A DNA stretch of 6,264 nucleotides from Candidatus Omnitrophota bacterium (GTDB taxonomy: Bacteria > Omnitrophota > Gorgyraeia > Gygaellales > Profunditerraquicolaceae). Within the stretch, counting starts at the first letter, position 1, and the number at the start of each line of letters is the position of its first letter. Both the position numbers and the translations under genes were made by a program. Positions 1 through 6,178 of this stretch are shown here, one piece after another. The notes beneath the pieces were generated by a model. The model was not told the DNA's origin, ran no database searches, and saw only the letters and a program-made list of their open reading frames with translations. Location: assembly GCA_020062065.1 (NCBI GenBank), contig JAGUWZ010000077.1, positions 1-6,264 of the forward strand, in the 5' to 3' direction.

Positions 1-56
1 TGAACGCATAAGAGTGAAAATGGAAATAGATAATCTCTCGATAGAAGATAGAAAAA
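1..56. repeat. Left copy of a 56-bp terminal direct repeat
   Basis: Bases 1-56 are identical, in the same orientation, to bases 6209-6264, the last bases of the window. The repeat lies inside the coding frame of the gene X fragment and keeps that frame in both copies. The exact identity and its position at the very ends suggest a circular molecule written out linearly with an assembly overlap, or an assembly break at a repeated sequence. A genuine direct repeat flanking an integrated element would look the same. The sequence alone does not separate these. Confidence 0.95.
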
Positions 57-145
57 AAATAGCCGAGAAGGAACTTAGGATAAAGGAGATAACTGCTTAC
101 CTTGATGGGCTTACTGGTGGTTATTTCTCGAGCCAGATAAAATAG
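2..145 (+). CDS. C-terminal end of a coiled-coil host-type protein (gene X), 5' truncated by the window edge
   Basis: An open frame enters from the left edge (first complete codon at base 2) and ends at TAG 143-145, giving 47 residues. The segment is strongly charged and helical, rich in Glu, Lys, Arg and Ile, and ends with a distinctive non-helical tail reading LDGLTGGYFSSQIK. From memory this tail (an 'ELRIKEITAYLDGLTGGYF' type ending) resembles the C-terminus of periplasmic or outer-membrane coiled-coil proteins common in Omnitrophota, but I cannot name a family. The same frame reappears at 6159-6264. If the ends are joined, the two pieces form a single 64-codon frame starting at ATG 6159. 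No function is assigned. The fragment matters mainly as a likely recombination or integration target. Confidence 0.6.
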   Translation, partial: ERIRVKMEIDNLSIEDRKKIAEKELRIKEITAYLDGLTGGYFSSQIK

Positions 146-166
146 AAGTTTTAGTTTGAGAAATAA

Positions 167-198
167 TTTACACTACATTTTTAATTTTATGCTATAAT
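167..198 (+). promoter_or_regulatory. Promoter of the two-gene module (extended -10)
   Basis: A perfect TATAAT lies at 193-198, preceded by TGC at 190-192, which makes an extended -10 (TGnTATAAT). A TTTACA hexamer at 167-172 resembles a -35, but the 20-bp spacer is long. TACACT at 169-174 would give an 18-bp spacer with a weaker match. Because extended -10 promoters tolerate a poor -35, this is a credible start signal. The first ATG follows at 220. The promoter is covered by an inverted repeat, which suggests repression by a dimeric DNA-binding protein. Confidence 0.65.
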
Positions 199-207
199 GT
201 AGTGTAA
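168..207. promoter_or_regulatory. Probable operator: perfect 11-bp inverted repeat over the promoter
   Basis: TTACACTACAT at 168-178 is the exact reverse complement of ATGTAGTGTAA at 197-207, with 18 bases between. The left arm overlaps the -35 region and the right arm overlaps the last base of the -10 and runs to the Shine-Dalgarno sequence. This is the classic geometry for autorepression of a toxin-antitoxin-like operon. The arms are too far apart and too AT-rich to be a good terminator. A second copy of both arms occurs at 1182-1221. Confidence 0.7.
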
Positions 208-219
208 AGGAGAATATCC

Positions 220-525
220 ATGAAAGTATTACAAGGGATTTTGTCTGAAAGTAAAGAGTACTACCTCCAGGCAAGAGAAAAGATTAAGAAAAAAATAGCC
301 AATTTGCCAAAAGGCAGCATAAAAGAGAGGATGATAGCCGGCAAAAAATATTATTATCTCCAGCAGAGAGTCGGTAATAGAGTGGTCCATAAATATTTAG
401 GGAAGGGAAGGCCGGAAGAAGTCGCAAGCAAGATAAAAGAACGCAAGGCGCTGGGAGTAGAATTAAGAAAGGTCAATGAGGCATTGAGGATAATCAGGCG
501 TTCGGAAGGCAGAAGGCATGGTTGA
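220..525 (+). CDS. Small basic DUF6788-like protein, candidate antitoxin or regulator
   Basis: This 101-residue protein starts at ATG 220 behind a strong Shine-Dalgarno run (AAAGGAG 206-212, 7-base spacing), so the start is well supported. It is rich in Lys and Arg. The central segment, residues 30-62, has the pattern PKGSIKER, then GKKYYYLQQRVGNRVV, then KYLGK. It is followed by a helical heptad-like tail (residues 65-95). This order resembles DUF6788-type proteins ('KGS..ER...YYYL..R.g....Yl.k'), but without the Cys pair that many of those carry. The function of that family is not established. The 8-bp overlap with the next gene, the operator-like inverted repeat over the promoter and the basic character suggest the first gene of a toxin-antitoxin or defence pair, perhaps the autoregulator. 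That role is inferred from context only. The gene itself is certain; its role is not. Confidence 0.8.
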   Translation: MKVLQGILSESKEYYLQAREKIKKKIANLPKGSIKERMIAGKKYYYLQQRVGNRVVHKYLGKGRPEEVASKIKERKALGVELRKVNEALRIIRRSEGRRHG

Positions 526-1207
526 TCTTATAGGCAAAATCCTCGGGGTATTCGCCGATAACAAACTCTTTGAGGAAGGTGTTGAGCTGATCGGCAGCTG
601 GTGTTTTAAGTTATATCAAAAGCATCTTGGAGTAGATAATTTTCCTCTGCGGACGCCTGATATCGATTTTCTGATACCCACCCCTTTTCATGGTAAAGAG
701 CATGCAAATTTTATAAAAGAATTAGAAGAGTTAGGTTTCGAGGCAGACTTCAAAAGCGATGGCTCGCTATATCTGTGGAATGCGGAATTAAAGATTGAGT
801 TTATTACTGCTGAAAAGGGGAAGGGTACTGATAAAGCCATTAAGGTTAACAAGCTCGGTATTAACGCTATTCCTTTAAGGCATGTTGGATTACTTCTCGA
901 TAAGCCAATCATGATTACTGATAACGGTATGAAGATCCGAGTTCCAGCGCCCAGCCGTTTCTGTCTTCATAAGCTTATTATTGCCTCCCGAAGAAGGAGA
1001 CTGGATAAAAGTTTAAAAGACCTGCAGCAGGCAATTTATACTTCTACAATTGTTGATAAGGAAGAAATACAAGAATTATTCCGGACTTTGCCGAAGAAAT
1101 GGCGCCAGTCTGTATTAAGGATGTTGGATAAGGCTAAGGCGGAATTTCCTTCGATGGATGTAAAAATAAAGAAATTATTGCTTACACTACAAAATGTCCA
1201 GAAATAA
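518..1207 (+). CDS. Nucleotidyltransferase-fold protein (GSU2403 / NTP_transf_8-like), candidate toxin of the pair
   Basis: This 229-residue protein has the marks of the polymerase-beta-like nucleotidyltransferase superfamily. A Gly-Ser motif (IGSW, residues 25-28) follows a helix. The metal-binding pair TPDIDF has Asp48 and Asp50. A plausible third carboxylate is Glu94 in LKIEF, where Asp is more usual. A helical region at 148-175 carries the HKLIIASRRR...K..DLQQA pattern typical of the GSU2403-type nucleotidyltransferase group (Pfam NTP_transf_8). The likely chemistry is transfer of a nucleotide to RNA, tRNA or protein, as in AbiEii or MenT toxins, but the acceptor cannot be read from sequence. 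It starts inside the upstream gene (overlap ATGGTTGA 518-525), so the two are translationally coupled and probably act together. The last codons contain the left arm of the second inverted-repeat copy. The fold is fairly sure; the toxin role is inferred. Confidence 0.75.
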   Translation: MVDLIGKILGVFADNKLFEEGVELIGSWCFKLYQKHLGVDNFPLRTPDIDFLIPTPFHGKEHANFIKELEELGFEADFKSDGSLYLWNAELKIEFITAEKGKGTDKAIKVNKLGINAIPLRHVGLLLDKPIMITDNGMKIRVPAPSRFCLHKLIIASRRRRLDKSLKDLQQAIYTSTIVDKEEIQELFRTLPKKWRQSVLRMLDKAKAEFPSMDVKIKKLLLTLQNVQK

Positions 1208-1221
1208 ATAATGTAGTGTAA
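1182..1221. repeat. Second copy of the TTACACTACA...TGTAGTGTAA inverted repeat
   Basis: TTACACTACA at 1182-1191 and TGTAGTGTAA at 1212-1221 are perfect 10-bp inverted arms with 20 bases between. They are the same sequences as the operator at 168-207. The right-hand 14 bases ATAATGTAGTGTAA (1208-1221) match 194-207 exactly. The left arm lies within the last codons of the nucleotidyltransferase gene and the right arm lies just past its TAA. It could be a second operator (a TATAAT follows at 1230-1235, without a clear -35), a bracketing repeat of a mobile module, or a weak stem at the mRNA 3' end. Confidence 0.75.
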
Positions 1222-1421
1222 GAACGCGATATAATTTTTGGGATTTTAAAGGGGTTAAGTGATTTGAAATGAAGGAGTTATGTCAAAGCGAACTAAAAAG
1301 TATAAATCTTTTTAATGTTGTATAATGTGGAGTAATGTTGAGTAATGTGAAGGAGAAATTAAAGAATAAGAAAAATACATAAACAGTAAATTTAGATAAT
1401 ATTTAGCGGAGAATAAGGTAA
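1208..1421. other. Intergenic region between the two-gene module and the trehalose operon
   Basis: These 214 bases hold no convincing gene. They contain the right arm of the second inverted repeat, a TATAAT at 1230-1235, the tandem repeat at 1321-1350, and two tiny frames (1269-1325, 18 residues; 1280-1315, 11 residues, MSKRTKKYKSF) near a GAAGGAG run at 1271-1277. The otsA promoter must lie here, but I cannot place it firmly. TATAAT 1321-1326 is the best -10 match and has no good -35. I see no strong GC-rich hairpin with a T-run, so no intrinsic terminator is called. Confidence 0.5.
1321..1350 (+). repeat. Three tandem imperfect 10-bp repeats next to a -10-like box
   Basis: The units TATAATGTGG, AGTAATGTTG and AGTAATGTGA follow each other without gaps. 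The second and third share nine of ten bases (only base 9 differs). The first doubles as a -10-like hexamer. A Shine-Dalgarno-like AAGGAG follows at 1350-1355, but no start codon lies at a usable distance. The block resembles the module promoter (TATAATGTAGTGTAAAGGAGAA) expanded by short duplications. It may be a regulator-binding array for the trehalose operon or a decayed promoter copy. Confidence 0.5.
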
Positions 1422-3656
1422 ATGAGACGAATCTTGCTATTTATCCTGCCCATTTTGATTATAGTTTCCCTAGTCTTTACAGTATTCGGCGTAATACAGG
1501 TTCGCTTTGAAGAAAAAAAAATAATGGATGATCTTCAGAGAAAAGCCAAAGCCGTTGCTGAGAGTATAGAATTATCTGCACGATACATTTTATTAAACAA
1601 CGATTTAAGAAGCGCTGACCGCTTAGTTGAGACTTTTCAAAGAAGAGAAAGAATGCAAGGCGGTGTTATTTACGATAAAGAAGGCAAGATTTTAGCTCTT
1701 ACTGAAAGAATTTCTGACTGGAGCCAAAAAGACAAATTTTATCTTAAGGAAATACTAACTAACAAGGTTCCACGGGGGGCATTGGAAAAATTTAGGGAAT
1801 ATTCTGTATATAGCTATATCCTACCTGTTATGGATGACGAGAACAATATATTAGGCGCAGCAGAAGTTATATATGACACTTCATATGTTTTTACAACATT
1901 GGCAGAATCCTGGAGACGGATAAGCGTATCTCTGATTATTTTAATGATATTAATAGTGCTGATTATGTTTTTAATCCAGAGGCAGATATTTACCTTGCCT
2001 GTCAAGCGGCTAACTAATTGGTTTCAGTATTTTCAAAAAGGCGATACTGATTTGCCGCACCCTATTAAAGAAAAGGGAGAGTTTGGGAAACTCGCCAGCG
2101 AAGTCGAGCAGGTAGCCTTGAGTTTAAGAATTGCCCGTAAAATTGTATCTGACAAAGCATTCGAGCGCCTAGATAAAGAGGAGTTATGGACAGAGAACAA
2201 ACTACGCGATCTTATTCATGCACGGCTAGCAGAAAAGGCGTTATTTGTGGTATCAAATAGAGAGCCATACATACATATCATAGATGAAAGTACAGGTAAG
2301 CCTAAATGTATTCGTCCGGCAAGTGGTGTAGTAACTGCTATTGACCCTATAATGGGTGCCTGTGGAGGAACTTGGATTGCCCATGGAAGTGGTAATGCCG
2401 ATAAAAAATTTGTAAATTCAAAAGATAAACTTGGAGTACCTCCAGGAGATAATCGTTACATCCTTAAGAGAGTCTGGTTATCAAAAGAGGAAGAACAGGG
2501 TTATTATTACGGATTTGCAAATGAAGGCTTATGGCCGCTTTGTCACCTTACCCATACAAGACCTATCTTTAGAGAATCAGATTGGCTGATTTATAAAAAT
2601 GTAAATCAGAAATTTGCTGATAGTATTCTAGAAGAACTACCCGCAAAAAATCCTTTTGTGTTTATTCAGGATTACCACTTTACTTTGCTTCCTAAGATGA
2701 TTAAAGAAAAACGCCCGGATGCAAATTTAGCATTATTTTGGCATATTCCTTGGCCAAACCCAGAAGTTTTTTCCACTTGTCCTTATCAAGAGCAAATTTT
2801 AGAAGGAATGCTTGCTTGTGACTTAATCGGTTTTCAAGTGCAGAGCCACTGCAATAATTTTCTTGATACTGCCAATAGGCTCCTTGAGTCCCGTGTTGAT
2901 ACAGAAAAATTCAGCGTGACCCGTTTCAATAAAGAAACATTCATTAGAGTATTTCCTATTAGTGTCGATGGCTATATTAGTAAAGGCGTCTCCAAGACAG
3001 AAACAGATGAGATAAGTAAGATCCGTAAGGAATTTGAGCTGGATAATAAAATAGTGGCTCTGGGCGTGGATAGAATTGACTATACCAAGGGTATAATTGA
3101 AAGAATCCTGGCAATTGATAGATTCTTAGAAAAATATCCTCAGTATAAAAATAAATTTGTTTTTATTCAATTAGCTGCCCCCAGCCGTACACACATAAAA
3201 TGCTACCATGATTTAATGGGTGAAATCGATGAGTTAGTTGAGAAAAAGAACTGGAAGCACTTGGATGGAAACTGGAAGCCGATAATCTATTTGAAGAGGC
3301 ATTTTTCGCCGGAAGAAATCAGGCCCTTTTATCTGCTGGCCGACCTCTGTATTGTAAGTTCCCTATCCGATGGCATGAATTTAGTGGCTAAAGAATATGT
3401 TTCCACAAAAAATGATTTGAATGGTGCATTGATTTTGAGTCGTTTTGCCGGAGCCAGTAAAGAACTAATCGATGCTATCCAGATAAATCCTTATTCCATG
3501 GAAGAATTTGCTGATAGCATAAAGCTTGCCATAGAAATGCCACTGGAAGAAAAAAGAAAACGCATGGAGAATATGCGTAGCATTATCAAAATAAACAATG
3601 TTTATCGTTGGGCTGGTAATATTATTTCGGAGTTAACAGCATTGAAAAAAGTTTAA
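1422..3656 (+). CDS. otsA: Membrane-anchored sensor-HAMP-trehalose-6-phosphate synthase fusion (GT20)
   Basis: This 744-residue protein transfers glucose from a nucleotide sugar to glucose-6-phosphate, giving trehalose-6-phosphate. Transmembrane helix 1 spans about residues 5-26. An extracytoplasmic region of about 140 residues (27-166) follows, with a PAS/Cache-like strand pattern (GGVIYDKEGKILAL at 80-93). Transmembrane helix 2 spans about 167-187 and a HAMP linker about 188-242. A full-length GT20 domain covers about 270-744 (475 residues, close to E. coli OtsA at about 474). Visible catalytic motifs are SNR (Arg280), SGVV and GGTW in the donor loop (301-317), QDYH (Asp417), HIPWPNPE (His441), DRIDYTKG (Arg551, Lys556) and SDGMNLVAKEY (Asp650, Glu658). 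ATG 1422 has AAGG 1415-1418 and GGAG 1408-1411 upstream, and the hydrophobic start supports it. GT20 also includes glucosylglycerol-phosphate synthases, but the otsB directly downstream favours trehalose. The N-terminal half probably lets an external signal control synthesis at the inner membrane, which is an inference. Confidence 0.9.
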   Translation: MRRILLFILPILIIVSLVFTVFGVIQVRFEEKKIMDDLQRKAKAVAESIELSARYILLNNDLRSADRLVETFQRRERMQGGVIYDKEGKILALTERISDWSQKDKFYLKEILTNKVPRGALEKFREYSVYSYILPVMDDENNILGAAEVIYDTSYVFTTLAESWRRISVSLIILMILIVLIMFLIQRQIFTLPVKRLTNWFQYFQKGDTDLPHPIKEKGEFGKLASEVEQVALSLRIARKIVSDKAFERLDKEELWTENKLRDLIHARLAEKALFVVSNREPYIHIIDESTGKPKCIRPASGVVTAIDPIMGACGGTWIAHGSGNADKKFVNSKDKLGVPPGDNRYILKRVWLSKEEEQGYYYGFANEGLWPLCHLTHTRPIFRESDWLIYKNVNQKFADSILEELPAKNPFVFIQDYHFTLLPKMIKEKRPDANLALFWHIPWPNPEVFSTCPYQEQILEGMLACDLIGFQVQSHCNNFLDTANRLLESRVDTEKFSVTRFNKETFIRVFPISVDGYISKGVSKTETDEISKIRKEFELDNKIVALGVDRIDYTKGIIERILAIDRFLEKYPQYKNKFVFIQLAAPSRTHIKCYHDLMGEIDELVEKKNWKHLDGNWKPIIYLKRHFSPEEIRPFYLLADLCIVSSLSDGMNLVAKEYVSTKNDLNGALILSRFAGASKELIDAIQINPYSMEEFADSIKLAIEMPLEEKRKRMENMRSIIKINNVYRWAGNIISELTALKKV

Positions 3657-3680
3657 ATTTATTGAATTTGTAAAGAATTT

Positions 3681-4490
3681 ATGGATTATTTATTCGATAA
3701 GTGGGATAAACTAAAAGAAACTTTGGTTAATAAGCATATTTTTCTTTTTTTAGACTACGACGGCACATTGACGCCTATAGTAGATTATCCGGATAAGGCG
3801 GTTATTTCCGAAGAAGTACGTAATCTGCTAAAAGATTTATCGAACAACCCCCGCTGTCATGTAGGAGTCATAAGCGGAAGAGCTTTAAACGATGTCAAGA
3901 AAATAGTTGGCTTAAAAAATATTGTATACGTGGGTAATCATGGATTAGAAATAGAGAGCCCTAAGATAAAGTTTGAAAGCCAGATTTCGCCTAGATTACA
4001 ATCAATTATAAGGCGTATAAAAGAGGAGCTATCTAATAGGCTGTCAAAAATTAAGGGTTTATTCGTAGAGGATAAGAATGTAACACTGAGCGTTCATTAT
4101 CGCCTGGCAACCCGAAATGACTACCTATTGGCTAAGAAAATAATTGAAGAGATTATTCAACCGTTTTTGGTAAGCGGTAAAATAAAAGTTACTAATGGGA
4201 AGAAGGTCATAGAGATAAAACCGCCAGCGCAATGGAATAAAGGTAGAGTAGCGGAATGGCTTCTTGCCAGGCAAACGTTTATTTTAGGAGACCAGCCGAT
4301 TGTGGCTATTTATCTTGGTGATGATGTAGCTGATGAAGATGCCTTTAAGGCAGTTCAAAACAAAGGATTGACTGTACTTGTGGGTAAACCTAAAAAATCC
4401 TATGCGCAATATTATTTAAAAAATAGTAGTGAGGTTATGCAATTCTTGAGACAACTTATGGAATTAAAAAAAGACACTACTATATGCTAG
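3681..4490 (+). CDS. otsB: Trehalose-6-phosphate phosphatase (HAD superfamily)
   Basis: This 269-residue cytoplasmic enzyme removes phosphate from trehalose-6-phosphate, completing the OtsAB route. All HAD motifs are present. Motif I is DYDGTLTPI, with nucleophile Asp25 and acid/base Asp27. Motif II is SGR (Ser65). The lysine of motif III is probably Lys187 in WNKGRV. Motif IV is LGDDVADED, with Asp214, Asp215 and Asp218. The region between (about 95-180) is the substrate-specifying cap, with the family signature GNHGLE at 85-90. The length is normal for OtsB. It follows otsA by only 24 bases in the same direction, so the two are almost certainly co-transcribed. The Shine-Dalgarno sequence is poor (only an AAAG-like run before the ATG), which suggests that translation depends on ribosomes leaving otsA. 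Function is called with high confidence from motifs and context. Confidence 0.93.
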   Translation: MDYLFDKWDKLKETLVNKHIFLFLDYDGTLTPIVDYPDKAVISEEVRNLLKDLSNNPRCHVGVISGRALNDVKKIVGLKNIVYVGNHGLEIESPKIKFESQISPRLQSIIRRIKEELSNRLSKIKGLFVEDKNVTLSVHYRLATRNDYLLAKKIIEEIIQPFLVSGKIKVTNGKKVIEIKPPAQWNKGRVAEWLLARQTFILGDQPIVAIYLGDDVADEDAFKAVQNKGLTVLVGKPKKSYAQYYLKNSSEVMQFLRQLMELKKDTTIC

Positions 4491-4500
4491 AACTAAAGAG

Positions 4501-4529
4501 TTGTGTAAGAAGATTATCGAGATGATAAT
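4501..4529 (+). promoter_or_regulatory. Possible promoter before the ChrA-like remnant and recombinase
   Basis: TTGTGT (4501-4506) and GATAAT (4524-4529) sit 17 bases apart, the optimal spacing. The -10 matches five of six consensus bases, while the -35 matches only the TTG. It would read into the short ChrA-like leader and the recombinase. ATTATC 4513-4518 pairs with the -10 to form a weak 6-bp inverted repeat. The call rests on hexamer matches alone. Confidence 0.3.
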
Positions 4530-4544
4530 AGAAAGGATTTTGAA

Positions 4545-4586
4545 ATGATTTACTTAAAACTTTTCTGGGAATTTTTTAAGATATGA
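4545..4586 (+). pseudogene. Truncated N-terminus resembling a chromate transporter, now a coupled leader ORF
   Basis: This ATG has a good Shine-Dalgarno sequence (AAAGGA 4532-4537, 7-base spacing) but encodes only 13 residues, MIYLKLFWEFFKI, then TGA. From memory this closely resembles the start of ChrA-type chromate transporters, where FFKIGLF and a GGG motif normally follow. Here the resemblance stops exactly at the recombinase start. The stop overlaps the recombinase ATG as ATGA (4583-4586), so the leader can feed ribosomes into the recombinase, whose own Shine-Dalgarno sequence is weak. My reading is a chrA 5' end cut by recombinase insertion. Thirteen residues are few, so a chance or purpose-built leader peptide remains possible. 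Confidence 0.4.
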
Positions 4587-6178
4587 AATCCGTAATCTAT
4601 ACCAGAGTAAGTAGTAAAGAGCAAGTAGATAAATATTCTCTTACTGCACAAGAGAAAATTCTCACAGAGTGTATCGCCAAAGAGGGACATGAATTAATTG
4701 GAATTTATACTGATGCCGGTATCTCTGGAAAGAGAATTGTCGATAGGCCAGAGTTTCAGAAGTTACTTTTAGATGCTGAAGAGAAAAATTTTCAAGCTGT
4801 CTGGGTGATAGACCAAGACAGGCTTTCAAGAGGCGACTTAGCAGACTTAGCTTATATTAAGAGGGTTTTTAAAGAGAATAATATTCAGTTAGGTACTCCT
4901 TATCAAAAACTATCCCTTGAGGATGTAGATGATGATTTTATCAGCGACCTTTTTGGCATTTTGGCTAAACGGGAAAGATTAAAAATATTGCAGCGTGCCA
5001 ACAGGGGCAGGCAAATAAAAGCTGAAAAAGGAGAATTGGGAGGTCGAACTGCACCATTTGGATATAGTTTTGATATAGAAAAGAACAAACATCTGGTTGT
5101 TAATGAAAAGGAATCTCCTATTTATAGGCAAATAATCTCCTTATTCTTAACAAAGAATTATGGTATTAAACGCATATCCGCTGAGTTGAATAAACAAGGT
5201 TTTAGAAACCGCGCAGGTAAGCCTTGGAGGATGCAAGCAATTCATTATATTCTAAGGAGCCCAACCTATAAAGGCACGCTTGTTCATCAGAAATTCAAGT
5301 TTTACTATACTAAAGAAAATAAAAGACGCTGGCGTGATGAAAAGATATTTACCGAGATACCCAAAGCGCATCCGGCTTTGATTTCCGAAGAAACCTTCGA
5401 TTTAATTCAGGAAAAATTAAAGAAGAAAAGAAACTCACGCGTAGATTCTGATTCTCTTCAGTTATTAACCGGCATACTGGAGTGTTCCTCTTGTCATAAT
5501 ACATTTAAAGTAGGCAGCACCAGTTTTGGCAAATGGAGGCGCGTGATTTATCGTTGCAAGACACGTTATGCGCATTGGTTTGATAAATCTAAACCCACAT
5601 GCACAATGAAAACATTCCCGTTAATGGAATATAACGACAAAGTCTGGAATACTCTTCAGGAGATAGCGAGAATGCCCGATCGCATAAAGAAAGCTCTTGA
5701 AAAATCAAGCGCGCCTAATTTAAACGACCTCGAGCTATATCAAAAAGAATATAAACAAGTTATTCAGAAACTTGATAATTTTAATTCCTATAAGGATAAT
5801 GCCGTCTCTTTACGTATAAGAGGTATTATAAACGAGGAAGAATTTAAAACACAGCTTATTTCTTTAACTGAGGAAAAGAGAAGCCTTGAGCAACAGAAAC
5901 GGGAATTAGAGATTAAGATTGAGTTTTTCAAGAGAGCAGCCGCAGAAGGCATAAATCAAGAAAGCATTTTAAGATATGCTAAGTTTATCTACCAGTCAGA
6001 TAAAAAACTAACTATCAGCCAAAAAAGAAGAATTTTAGAAGGTTTTGTTAGTAGAGTACCTATCTATAGTAATGGTGAGTTCGAGCTTGTTCTCAAATTT
6101 CCCCTTCCTTATGATTCTCAACTCCAAGAACTGCAACTGACTACAAATTCAAGTATAGATGGTCGAGCTGCGGGATGA
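4583..6178 (+). CDS. Large serine recombinase (site-specific integrase)
   Basis: This 531-residue enzyme cuts and rejoins DNA at short att sites through a serine-phosphate link. The N-terminal resolvase domain (about 2-145) has YTRVSSKEQ with catalytic Ser10 and Arg8, and the DRLSR motif (79-83). A long-recombinase DNA-binding domain follows at about 155-265 (APFGY, then RSPTYKG). A zinc-ribbon domain spans about 294-350 with Cys301, Cys304, Cys325 and Cys340. A coiled coil at about 380-452 is of the kind that controls integration versus excision. The length suits phage- or element-type large serine integrases. The start ATG overlaps the stop of the ChrA-like leader. The last six codons and the stop (GRAAG, TGA) overlap the gene X fragment, so both ends of the gene lie right at apparent junctions. 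No excisionase-like recombination directionality factor is recognisable. The family is certain; the att sites are not defined. Confidence 0.93.
   Translation: MKSVIYTRVSSKEQVDKYSLTAQEKILTECIAKEGHELIGIYTDAGISGKRIVDRPEFQKLLLDAEEKNFQAVWVIDQDRLSRGDLADLAYIKRVFKENNIQLGTPYQKLSLEDVDDDFISDLFGILAKRERLKILQRANRGRQIKAEKGELGGRTAPFGYSFDIEKNKHLVVNEKESPIYRQIISLFLTKNYGIKRISAELNKQGFRNRAGKPWRMQAIHYILRSPTYKGTLVHQKFKFYYTKENKRRWRDEKIFTEIPKAHPALISEETFDLIQEKLKKKRNSRVDSDSLQLLTGILECSSCHNTFKVGSTSFGKWRRVIYRCKTRYAHWFDKSKPTCTMKTFPLMEYNDKVWNTLQEIARMPDRIKKALEKSSAPNLNDLELYQKEYKQVIQKLDNFNSYKDNAVSLRIRGIINEEEFKTQLISLTEEKRSLEQQKRELEIKIEFFKRAAAEGINQESILRYAKFIYQSDKKLTISQKRRILEGFVSRVPIYSNGEFELVLKFPLPYDSQLQELQLTTNSSIDGRAAG

Noticed and set aside
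688..912. 74-codon open frame on the - strand inside the nucleotidyltransferase gene
   Set aside because: It lies wholly opposite a gene with clear family motifs, shows no domain of its own and has no supporting start signals.
1182..1235. Second inverted repeat read as an intrinsic terminator for the two-gene module
   Set aside because: The loop is 20 bases and the stem is AT-rich. The nearest T-run (1234-1239) begins 12 bases after the stem. The same sequence sits over the upstream promoter, so a protein-binding or bracketing role is likelier.
1280..1315. 11-residue frame MSKRTKKYKSF as a real small gene
   Set aside because: The Shine-Dalgarno spacing is only two bases and the frame is very short. 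It is kept only as a possible remnant.
1814..2005. 63-codon open frame on the - strand inside otsA
   Set aside because: It is antisense to the second transmembrane and HAMP coding region. Its hydrophobic look follows from the AT-rich sense sequence.
1422..2150. Sensor histidine kinase or chemoreceptor from the TM-sensor-TM-HAMP start
   Set aside because: No kinase or signalling domain follows the HAMP segment. The frame continues without a break into a full GT20 domain.
4513..4529. Inverted repeat ATTATC / GATAAT with a 5-base loop, as a terminator after otsB
   Set aside because: The stem is 6 bp and almost all A-T, with no T-run after it. It is too weak for an intrinsic terminator and overlaps the possible -10.
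4903..5088. 61-codon open frame on the - strand inside the recombinase gene
   Set aside because: It is opposite conserved recombinase coding sequence and has no recognisable features.
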